Assembly (NCBI RefSeq): GCF_016904945.1
Contig: NZ_JADIKF010000032.1
Location: 89,082-153,081, forward strand
Reading direction: 5' to 3'
Source of the DNA: Dyella mobilis
Lineage (GTDB): Bacteria; Pseudomonadota; Gammaproteobacteria; Xanthomonadales; Rhodanobacteraceae
DNA length: 64,000 bases
The notes beneath the pieces are model-generated. The model was not told where the DNA came from. It was given only the letters and a program-made list of their open reading frames with translations, and did not search any database. Made by a program: the position numbers and the translations under genes. Shown here piece after piece: positions 37,925 through 45,533 of the stretch (position 1 is the stretch's first letter; each line of letters opens with the position of its first letter).

Positions 37925-38485
37925 ATGGCCAAAGTCAGCACAGCTATCAAACCCGGCCTCGTGTCGACCCACGAAACCATCAACGTCACGGCATCGATGA
38001 ATGTCGACGCCATCATCAAAGCAAACCCGAACTTGAGCCAGGATCCGAAGTCCCCGACGCCCATCGGGCACGACGGAATCTGGATGGTATCCGACGATCC
38101 GCGCGGCTGGACCACCAACGGCGATCCGGCCAACATCTCGCTCAGGGCTAACGTTGGCGACCTGATCTCCTTCTTCACCGTCAGCACGAGCTGCAATTCG
38201 GATAGCGCTGCGTTTATTTATCAATTGACGGGCGGCACTCCCGTCCTCAACCCTTCCACGGTGAACGTCATTACGCTGCAACAGGCTGCCCAGCCTACCG
38301 CTCCCAACGGATATCCGTTCCAGGGCGCAAAGGTGAGCTTCGCCAGCTGCGACGCCAAGGTCAGCAGCCAGGGCACGGCGCAGAACTTCTGGTGCTGCGC
38401 CGCCTTGTTCCAGACCGACAACACCGGCGAGAAGCAGGTGCTGAAAGGCTATGTGACCTGGGATCCGACCGTCATCGTGCAGTAA
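37925..38485 (+). CDS. PixA/AidA-family inclusion-body protein
   Basis: This 186-residue protein of the PixA/AidA family was named after the crystalline-inclusion protein PixA of Xenorhabdus and the quorum-regulated AidA of Burkholderia. Family traits are ASMNVDAIIKANPNLSQDP near the N-terminus, HDGIWMVSDDP, and ANISLRANVGDLISFFTVST. A late segment QNFWCCAALFQTD and the end GYVTWDPTVIVQ fit as well. No signal peptide is present, consistent with a cytoplasmic protein that can accumulate to high level. GGAG lies about 8 bases before the ATG. Its biochemical role is not established for the family. Co-location with the TOMM genes, and a shared CTGTAAT repeat with the Cys-rich gene, suggest co-regulation. 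Confidence 0.85.
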   Translation: MAKVSTAIKPGLVSTHETINVTASMNVDAIIKANPNLSQDPKSPTPIGHDGIWMVSDDPRGWTTNGDPANISLRANVGDLISFFTVSTSCNSDSAAFIYQLTGGTPVLNPSTVNVITLQQAAQPTAPNGYPFQGAKVSFASCDAKVSSQGTAQNFWCCAALFQTDNTGEKQVLKGYVTWDPTVIVQ

Positions 38486-38549
38486 GTTCCACACTGCTCA
38501 CCCATCTGGCCATTGGCGCGAAGGATTGCGACGCCTGATTGGCCAGGAT

Positions 38550-38585
38550 GCCGTCGCCCCGGTGGAGCCGGGACGGCGGCTTTCT
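38550..38585 (+). terminator. Probable terminator after the PixA-like gene
   Basis: GCCGTCGCCCCGG and CCGGGACGGC form a GC-rich stem followed by TTTCT, 64 bases after the stop codon. Pairing is imperfect in the middle and the U-run is short. Confidence 0.55.
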
Positions 38586-38630
38586 AGCGTTTCGATTCTC
38601 ACAACATGCCTGCTTCAACGCATGAAAAGC

Positions 38631-39254
38631 TCAATGCTCGCCTCTCCCGTTGCCGGCGGTGCCGTGCATGATGCGGTCCGTCCAGGCAATGCCGATGGCG
38701 GACAGAATAAAAACGACGTGAATGATCGTTTGCCACATCACACCCACCGGGGTCAGCGTGGCGCACTTGAGCATGGCGCCGGCACCGTCGCTCTGGGCAA
38801 TCGCGGCCAAGGTTTCGGGGGAGCAGAAAGGCAACCCTTCGAGGGCACCCGCAGCAATAAACGTCTTGAGCAGGTGAATCGAAGAAATGCCGATGATGGC
38901 CATCGCCAGCTTCACCTTGAGAACCGATGCGTTGACGTGCGACAGCCATTCCGGCTGGTCCGGATGATTCTCCAGACCCAGGCGCGATACGAAGGTTTCG
39001 TAGCCGCCTACGATCACCATGATCAGCAGGTTGGAAATCATCACTACGTCGATCAGGCCGAGCACGATCAGCATGATCTCCTGCTCGCCCAGGCTGGGAG
39101 CTTCGTGGATCAGATGCCAAAGCTCCTTGGCGAACAGATACACATAGACGCATTGCGCCGCGATTAGGCCGACATAAAGCGGCAACTGCAACCAGCGCGA
39201 ACCGAAGATCAGGATCGGCAGCGGACCGAGGCGGGGCGGATTCGGTGAGTCCAT
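38631..39254 (-). CDS. UPF0114 (YqhA-like) inner-membrane protein
   Basis: This 207-residue member of the UPF0114/YqhA family (TIGR00645 type) has unknown function. Four hydrophobic helices are apparent (WLQLPLYVGLIAAQCVYVYLF; the EIMLIVLGLIDVVMISNLLIMVIVGGYE region; VKLAMAIIGISSIHLLKTF; MWQTIIHVVFILSAIGIAW). The conserved core is NLLIMVIVGGYETFVSRL followed by the polar HPDQPEWL loop. It is on the minus strand, convergent with the TOMM locus, and its start is about 130 bases from the next minus-strand gene. No function can be assigned. Confidence 0.88.
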   Translation of the reverse strand: MDSPNPPRLGPLPILIFGSRWLQLPLYVGLIAAQCVYVYLFAKELWHLIHEAPSLGEQEIMLIVLGLIDVVMISNLLIMVIVGGYETFVSRLGLENHPDQPEWLSHVNASVLKVKLAMAIIGISSIHLLKTFIAAGALEGLPFCSPETLAAIAQSDGAGAMLKCATLTPVGVMWQTIIHVVFILSAIGIAWTDRIMHGTAGNGRGEH

Positions 39255-39383
39255 GAGCGTCTATTCCTTGAAGAGATGGGAATCAGCGTAGCGGCACCGA
39301 AAGAATCCAGGCAAGCCGCGTCGGACCTCGACTTCAGCAACGCGTACGTGAACATTGAAAAACCTTGCTCGGCGGCTGGCCGA

Positions 39384-40154
39384 TCAAGGCATTGCATTGA
39401 CCACTTCAAGCCCGTTTCCCCCGAAAAATGCGAGCCCTTGCCCCAGCATCGCCTGCCCCCGGACAACGGCCATGTCGTGCGGCATTGCCTCGGCTGCACG
39501 CTTCATCCACGAGCGGTTGAATATCTGATCCCACTGCGCAGCGAGTTGCGAGGCCGTCCTGATTTGCACGTGACGGGATTCTGAAAAATTCACGCGGAGC
39601 GGAAAACTCACGTAGTGCGCGGCAGCGTTGCGATCCCCGGCCATCACCGCTTTGTAGAAGCCCTGAACTTGAGCTTCGAAAGCCTGGTCGCTTTTATTGG
39701 TGACGTCTCTGTACCAGCGTGTACCGGGCGGTTCCGGCGCAACGGTTCCGCCGCCACCGGACAAGACCACCGGATAGGTCTTGCCATCGGTTCCCGTCCA
39801 GCTGCCAACCAACCCAACGCTGTTGTCGAAAGTCAGCGGCTGATTGCCGTTGCTGCCATTGCCCTTGAAACGCAGCGCGAATGCGCCTCCGCCCGGCTCT
39901 TTCAAGGTCACGGCATCGCCTGCAGTGCCGGTGAGCGGAATATCGGTCAGGTGTTTTTGATAGAAGTAGTGGCTGTCGGGAACGAGCTTCTTGTCCTTGA
40001 CCGTCACCGTCATCCCGATGCGCTGGGCACCCAGGGTTCCTTCGTAGCTGGCCGCAACGACGTCATCGTTGTTTTGGGCAGAGGCCGTCGTTGCGGCACC
40101 GGCGATCAGCAGAATCATCGCCGCTGGAAGCAAGATGCTCCTCACGATCTTCAC
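39384..40154 (-). CDS. Exported protein of unknown function
   Basis: The 256-residue product begins with a clear Sec signal peptide (MKIVRSILLPAAMILLIAGAATTASAQ, cleavage probably after ASA). The mature part has a beta-rich first half (YEGTLGAQRIGMTVTVKDK, then a Gly-rich PLTGTAGDAVTLKEPGGGAF). A second half contains FYKAVMAGDRNAAAHYVSFPLRVNF and FNRSWMKRAAEAMPHDM, resembling a small alpha+beta substrate-binding-like domain. No family was recognised. It lies between the UPF0114 gene and the sensor kinase on the same strand, with 68 bases to the kinase. Confidence 0.7.
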   Translation of the reverse strand: MKIVRSILLPAAMILLIAGAATTASAQNNDDVVAASYEGTLGAQRIGMTVTVKDKKLVPDSHYFYQKHLTDIPLTGTAGDAVTLKEPGGGAFALRFKGNGSNGNQPLTFDNSVGLVGSWTGTDGKTYPVVLSGGGGTVAPEPPGTRWYRDVTNKSDQAFEAQVQGFYKAVMAGDRNAAAHYVSFPLRVNFSESRHVQIRTASQLAAQWDQIFNRSWMKRAAEAMPHDMAVVRGQAMLGQGLAFFGGNGLEVVNAMP

Positions 40155-40222
40155 CTCGGTGTCCGCGAAGGGTTGCGCAGTAAGTTAGCACGCCGCCGGA
40201 TGGCGATAGCCGGCAGCGCCGT

Positions 40223-41596
40223 TCAGTGCGCGCCAGCTTCGGCGCCTGGCAAGTCGAGCGGGATCCACAGCGTGGCCCGCGCACCGCGGCCCTCCGGGCG
40301 CGCGATCAGGCTGACGCCGCCGCCGTGCGCTTCGGCAATCTGTCGCGCCAAGGCCAGCCCGATACCCGAGCCGCCCGGCTTGGTGGTGAAAAACGGCACG
40401 AAGAGATTGTCGCTGGACGGTGGTCCGGGGCCTTCGTCGTCGATGTCGATCAGGGCATCGCCCCCCTCGCGCCGCCATCGCACAGTGACGCCGCCACCCT
40501 CTGTCGAAGTGGCCTCCACAGCATTGCGCAGCAGATTGATCAGGGCCTGTTCCAGCTGATCCGCATCGGCCTGCACGTGCAACGAATCATCCGATGCGAT
40601 CCGCACCTCCAGGCGCTGCTCCAATCGCATGACGTTGCGAACCAGGGTGCCCAGCTCCAGCTCGCGTCGTTGCGGCGCAGGCAGGCGCGCGAGCTTGCTG
40701 TAGCTGGAAAGGAAACGCGTCAACGACGATGCGCGCTGCCCGATCACCTCAAGGCCGCGCTGAAAATCTTCGCGCCAGTCCTCGGGCAAGGGCTCACGCG
40801 CCGCCAGATTGGCAAGGGTTCCGGCCATCGAACTGATCGGCGCCAGCGAGTTGTTGACCTCGTGCCCCAACACCCGCAGCAAGCGCTGCCAGGCCTGGCG
40901 CTCCTCGTCGCGCAGCACTCGCCCCACGTCGTTGATGACCAGCAAGCGACTGCTGCGGCCGCCGCTGCGCAATCCTGCATGGCGTATCTCGAAGCGGCCC
41001 GCGTGCCCCGGAAATGCATGCGTCAGCAGCCGCGTCGCCGGCGCTTCCAGCCAGCCGGCCAGGCCCAGCGCTTCGGCGCTGCGGCCGAACAGGCGATCGC
41101 GCGTTTCGCCCAGCAGCGCCTGGCCGGCCGGATTCACCAGTCGAAGCCGCTGCTTTTCGTCGAAGACGAACACGGCACTGTCCAGTGCGGCAAGCGTCTT
41201 GCTCAGCAGGTGCGAGGCTTCTTCGAAGTCCAGGCGTTCCTGCTGCAGCCGCGCCGCCAGCTCGTTGATGTTGTAGACCATGTCGCCCAGCACCCCGCCC
41301 TGCACGCCGCGCAGGCTGTAATCGCCTTCGCGCAAGGCTTCCAGCAGACTCACCAGGGTGTAGACGGGGTAAGTCACGCGGCGACATTGCCAGCGCGCCA
41401 GCCACGCCGTCGCGACGACCACGGCCAGCAGAGCGAGCTGGGCGACGGGAAAGTGCAGACGGCCGATCCACCACGGCGACGCAAGCAGGCAAAGCAATGC
41501 AGGCATCGCCACCAGCCAGCCACCCGTCAGCACTCGCCGCTCGAATCGACGCAGGCGCCCGGCGTGCCGTGTCGGCGCTTCAGTCCGCGTCGGCAT
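40223..41596 (-). CDS. NtrY-like sensor histidine kinase
   Basis: This 457-residue membrane sensor probably phosphorylates the NtrC-type regulator encoded just upstream. Two N-terminal transmembrane helices (around WLVAMPALLCLLASP and VAQLALLAVVVATAWLARW) are followed by a HAMP-like segment and a PAS-like domain (VFVFDEKQRLRLVNPAGQALLGE). The HisKA box is RVLGHEVNNSLAPISSM with the phospho-acceptor His, and the HATPase domain has NLLRNAVEAT, DEGPG and GGSGIGLALARQIAEAHGG. The ATG used overlaps the regulator gene by 17 bases; another ATG four codons upstream is possible. It is the last gene of the ABC-transporter operon. Confidence 0.9.
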   Translation of the reverse strand: MPTRTEAPTRHAGRLRRFERRVLTGGWLVAMPALLCLLASPWWIGRLHFPVAQLALLAVVVATAWLARWQCRRVTYPVYTLVSLLEALREGDYSLRGVQGGVLGDMVYNINELAARLQQERLDFEEASHLLSKTLAALDSAVFVFDEKQRLRLVNPAGQALLGETRDRLFGRSAEALGLAGWLEAPATRLLTHAFPGHAGRFEIRHAGLRSGGRSSRLLVINDVGRVLRDEERQAWQRLLRVLGHEVNNSLAPISSMAGTLANLAAREPLPEDWREDFQRGLEVIGQRASSLTRFLSSYSKLARLPAPQRRELELGTLVRNVMRLEQRLEVRIASDDSLHVQADADQLEQALINLLRNAVEATSTEGGGVTVRWRREGGDALIDIDDEGPGPPSSDNLFVPFFTTKPGGSGIGLALARQIAEAHGGGVSLIARPEGRGARATLWIPLDLPGAEAGAH

Positions 41597-42986
41597 CACC
41601 GGATACATCCCGCAATGCGTGTTTCTCCATGCGCCGATACAGCGATTGGCGGGTGATGCCCAAGGCGTCGGCAGCGTGCTGCAGATTGCCGTCGAAGCGC
41701 TCCAGCGAGCGCTTGACCAGCCACGCCTCCGCCTGCTCCAGTGTCATGCTGTCGAGATCGTGACCGGCATCCTGCGGTGCGCCGAACGAAAGTGCCGAGG
41801 CACTGACCTGATCGTGCTCAGCCAGCAACGCCGCGCGCTCCATCAGATGCTGCAGTTCGCGTACGTTGCCCGGCCAGCGCCATGCCCTCAACGCACGCTC
41901 GGCCGAAGGTGCCAGTTGCAACGAGGTACGCCCGTACCGCCGCGCACTGCGCGCGAGGAAAGCGCGCGCCAGCGGGAGAATGTCTTCCACGCGATCGCGC
42001 AACGACGGCAACGCCACTTCAAACGTGTTGAGCCGATACAGCAGGTCGCGCCGGAACCGGCCCGCGGCCACCTCCACGTGCAGGTCGGCGTTGGTCGCAG
42101 AGACCAGTCGCACATTGACGTGCTGGGTATGCGAGGAGCCCAATCGCTCGAATTCGCCGTCCTCCAGCACGCGCAGCAGCTTCGGCTGCTGCGATGCAGG
42201 CACGTTGCCCACTTCGTCGAGAAACAGAGTGCCGCCGTCGGCCAGCTCGAAACGGCCGATGCGTTCGCTCTTGGCATCGGTGTACGCCCCGCGAACGTGG
42301 CCGAACATCTCCGATTCGAACACGCTTTCGGCGATGCCCCCCATGTTGACCTTGACCAGCGATTGGGCTGCACGCGCGGAACGCTGATGCAGATACTGTG
42401 CGATCACACCCTTGCCGGTACCGTTTTCGCCGAGCACCAGCACGTTCGCATCGCTGGGCGCAATGCGCTCGACCATGGCCAGCACCCGACGCATGGCGGG
42501 CGACTCGGCAATCAATTCATCCTGGGCGCTATCACGCAGCAATGCGTTTTCGGCTTCCAGCCGGCGCTGCTTGCGCACGCTTTCACTCAGGGCGATTTGC
42601 GCGCGCAGCACACCCATCAGGCGCGCGTTGTCCCAGGGCTTCTCGATAAAATCGGCGGCGCCGCGGCGCATCGCCTGCACTGTCAGCGGAACGTTGCCCC
42701 ATGCCGTCATCACGACCACCGGCACATCGGGGGCCTGTTGCCGCAGGTTCTCCAGCAACTCCAGTCCTTCTTCTCCGGACGTGGTGTCGCGGCTGTAATT
42801 GCCGTCGATCAGCGCGCAGGCGAATTCGCGCCGGCGCAAGGCTTCCAGCGCTTCGCCCGGGCCGGGCACGCCGACGCAGGCGAGGCCTTCGGATTTCAGC
42901 AAAAGGCGCAAGGCCTCGCGCACGTCGGCCTGGTCGTCGGCCACGAGCACTACGGGTGTCGATTCGCGCGGCATACCTTCAGTCAT
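41580..42986 (-). CDS. NtrC-type sigma-54-dependent response regulator
   Basis: This 468-residue enhancer-binding protein has three domains. The receiver domain (1-130) has D61 as likely phosphorylation site; the AAA+ domain (about 150-380) has Walker A GENGTGKG and the ELADGGTLFLDE Walker B region. The C-terminal Fis-type HTH is seen as NLQHAADALGITRQSLYRRMEKH. The sigma-54-contacting loop reads GAYTDA instead of GAFTGA, a known variant in transporter-linked members. It is followed by its kinase gene and preceded by four ABC-exporter genes with a 141-base gap. A sigma-54-like promoter lies before the first gene of that set, so autoregulation of the operon is likely. Confidence 0.92.
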   Translation of the reverse strand: MTEGMPRESTPVVLVADDQADVREALRLLLKSEGLACVGVPGPGEALEALRRREFACALIDGNYSRDTTSGEEGLELLENLRQQAPDVPVVVMTAWGNVPLTVQAMRRGAADFIEKPWDNARLMGVLRAQIALSESVRKQRRLEAENALLRDSAQDELIAESPAMRRVLAMVERIAPSDANVLVLGENGTGKGVIAQYLHQRSARAAQSLVKVNMGGIAESVFESEMFGHVRGAYTDAKSERIGRFELADGGTLFLDEVGNVPASQQPKLLRVLEDGEFERLGSSHTQHVNVRLVSATNADLHVEVAAGRFRRDLLYRLNTFEVALPSLRDRVEDILPLARAFLARSARRYGRTSLQLAPSAERALRAWRWPGNVRELQHLMERAALLAEHDQVSASALSFGAPQDAGHDLDSMTLEQAEAWLVKRSLERFDGNLQHAADALGITRQSLYRRMEKHALRDVSGDADAD

Positions 42987-43127
42987 ACTCTCAGTTTAGG
43001 GCCTGTTCGCGCTCTGGCGTAGCCCGCGTGGTGGTTGGGTGACGGTCACGTCGCAGTGCTCGGGGTGACAGCCGCCAAACGGCAGTCCGGTCGCGCCGGC
43101 GGCACGATCGGACCCTGCAGCGATGGA

Positions 43128-45530
43128 TCATTCGTACCGCAGCGCGACCACCGGTTCCACCGCCAGCGCACGCCACAACGGCACCAGCGAAGCCACCGCA
43201 GCCACCAGTACGATCAATACCAGCACCGGCAAAAATACCTGCATTTCGTAACCGTGGGTGTGCAGTTGCGCGTTCGCCAGCATCGCCGACCAGGGCATGG
43301 CCAATCCCACCCCGATCGCCAACCCCAGGCCGAGCTGGAAAGCCAGTTGGCTCCCTACGTGCCCGGCAATCGCCAGGTTCCCGGCACCGATGGCACGCCG
43401 TATGCCCAGTTCACGCGTGCGCTGGGCGACCGCAAAGGACAGGACGCCGTACAGACCCGCCGCCGCCAGCAGCAGGGCAATCAGGCTGACCGCGCTGAAT
43501 ATCTGGATGATGATGGTGAGCTTGATGCGTGCCATCGTGATGTCCTGCTCCAGCGTACGCACGCCATACAACGGCGCCCCGGGATCCAGCTCGTGCGCGA
43601 TGCGCGTCAACGAGGGCACGTATGCCGACGCTGCCTCGCGCGTGTGCACGGCCAAGTCACCGCCTTCCGGTTGCTGCCAGAGCGGCCGCATGAAGCTGGG
43701 CAGCGACACCTGCAAGGTGCCGTCGAGCTGCAACGGGGCCGTTACACCGATCACTCGCAATATCTGCGGCCGCGGATCTTCCGGATGCAGCACCAGTTGC
43801 TGCCCTACCGCAGAGCGTCCCGGCCAAAATGCGTGCGCCAGGCGCTGATCGATCACGGCCAGCAACTCGCTGCTGTTGCGGTCCTGCGCGTTGAAGAAAC
43901 GTCCCGCAATCAGCTTGATGCCGTAGGTCTGGGCGAAGTGTTCGTCGACGATACCCATTTGCGCGCGCTGGTAGCCGCCCACGCCGCGCGACTGGCCGTA
44001 GGCAGCGACAAATTCGTGGCTCCCAAGCTCCGCGTCGGGAATCGTGTCGGCCACACTGGCATCCAGTACGCCCGGCTCCTGCCGCAGCCGTTCCACCAGG
44101 CGCTGGAAATAGCGCGACCGCGCCGCATCGTCGGGATAGGTCGCGGAGGGCAGATGCAAGTGCGCCGTCAACACGTGGGCCGGGTCGGAGCCGCTGCCGG
44201 TCGGTTGCGCAAGCAGGCGCTCCAGGCCATGGATGAAGGTCCCCGCCCCCACCAGCAGCATGACGGTGAAGGCGATCTCCGCCACCACCAGCACCTTTGC
44301 AGCGTGTGTAAAGATGCCTCCGCTGACGCCGCGACCGCCATCGCGCAGCGTGTCTTGAAGCTGCGATCGGGATACGCGCCATGCCGGCAGCAAGCCTGCC
44401 AGCATCGTGGTCATCAACGCGACGAACGCACCGAGCACAAACAGCCTCGGATCGATTTGGAAATGCATGAAGAGCGGCGGCGCCGAATCGTTGCTCACCA
44501 ATATGTGCACGAACCAGCCGAGGCCGGCGTGCGTGATCAGCAAGGCCAGCGCGAACGATGCGATGCTCAGCAACAGGCATTCCACCCATTGCGTACGCAA
44601 CAAACGTCCTTGGCTGGCGCCCAGGGCGCTGCGCAGCGCCAGTTCTCGCCCACGGCCGAGTGCCTGCACCAATTGCAGGTTGGCCACGTTGGCGCACGCG
44701 AGCAGCAATACCATCACCCCCGCTGCAAGCATCAGCCAGGCGTATTTGCGGATGTTTTCGTCGACGAAGCGCAGCGCCAGCGGCTTCATCGCCAGATGAC
44801 GACCTGCACGCTGGCCGCGCAAGGCGTTGCCCAGGTTGGCCGCCACGGCCTGCCATTCGTCGCGCGCCTGAGTCAGCGACACCGACGGCTTGAGCAAGGC
44901 AATGGCGTCGACATCGCCATCCTCGCCCACCTGCAAACGCTCCGGCAACCACACATCGCTGATAAAAGGGAAACCGAACGTCTTCGGCAATACGCCGATG
45001 ACCGTGGACCATTCGCCGTTGATGCGCAATTTTCGCCCCACGATGCCCGGATCGGCGTGGAACTCGTTGCGCCACACCGTTTCGCCAAGCAGTACGACGA
45101 GCGGAGCGCCCGGCCGGTCGTCCTGATCGGCAATGAGCCGGCCCATCAAGGGCTTCACGCCGAGCATCGGCAACACCGATGCGGTCAGCTCCGTTCCGAT
45201 GTGGGAGACGGCGCCCGTTCCCGTATCGATATCCACCCTGAGCTGATCGTAGGCACCGGATGACTCGAAGCTGTGCATGCCCGAGCGCAACGCCAGAAAT
45301 TCGTCGGCGCTCATGTCGTTCAGGCCCACGCCGTCCTGGTTGGCATACCCCATCGCCACCAATCGCTGCGAATGAGAGAACGGCAACGGCCTGAGCACCA
45401 TGCTGTCGACCACGCCAAACAGGAACAACACCACGCCAAGGCCGATGCCCAACACCGTCACCGACAACACCGTGTAGCCCGGCCTGCGATACAAACGCCG
45501 CCACGCATCTTTCAGGTCGTGCATGATCAT
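43128..45530 (-). CDS. MacB/FtsX-type ABC transporter permease (second of the pair)
   Basis: This 800-residue permease has the MacB architecture twice over: an N-terminal helix (GYTVLSVTVLGIGLGVVLFLFGVVDS), a large periplasmic core domain, and FtsX-type helices. A second half repeats the plan (AKVLVVAEIAFTVMLLVGAGTF) and ends with SLIALLLAAAGLYGVLSFAVAQRTRELGIRRAIGA, the FtsX-family signature. It follows the first permease gene by 3 bases on the minus strand. Tandem paired permeases with one ATPase and one HlyD adaptor are known for peptide or antimicrobial exporters. The substrate is unknown; the nearby TOMM peptide is one possibility. Confidence 0.9.
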   Translation of the reverse strand: MIMHDLKDAWRRLYRRPGYTVLSVTVLGIGLGVVLFLFGVVDSMVLRPLPFSHSQRLVAMGYANQDGVGLNDMSADEFLALRSGMHSFESSGAYDQLRVDIDTGTGAVSHIGTELTASVLPMLGVKPLMGRLIADQDDRPGAPLVVLLGETVWRNEFHADPGIVGRKLRINGEWSTVIGVLPKTFGFPFISDVWLPERLQVGEDGDVDAIALLKPSVSLTQARDEWQAVAANLGNALRGQRAGRHLAMKPLALRFVDENIRKYAWLMLAAGVMVLLLACANVANLQLVQALGRGRELALRSALGASQGRLLRTQWVECLLLSIASFALALLITHAGLGWFVHILVSNDSAPPLFMHFQIDPRLFVLGAFVALMTTMLAGLLPAWRVSRSQLQDTLRDGGRGVSGGIFTHAAKVLVVAEIAFTVMLLVGAGTFIHGLERLLAQPTGSGSDPAHVLTAHLHLPSATYPDDAARSRYFQRLVERLRQEPGVLDASVADTIPDAELGSHEFVAAYGQSRGVGGYQRAQMGIVDEHFAQTYGIKLIAGRFFNAQDRNSSELLAVIDQRLAHAFWPGRSAVGQQLVLHPEDPRPQILRVIGVTAPLQLDGTLQVSLPSFMRPLWQQPEGGDLAVHTREAASAYVPSLTRIAHELDPGAPLYGVRTLEQDITMARIKLTIIIQIFSAVSLIALLLAAAGLYGVLSFAVAQRTRELGIRRAIGAGNLAIAGHVGSQLAFQLGLGLAIGVGLAMPWSAMLANAQLHTHGYEMQVFLPVLVLIVLVAAVASLVPLWRALAVEPVVALRYE

Positions 45531-45533
45531 CGT

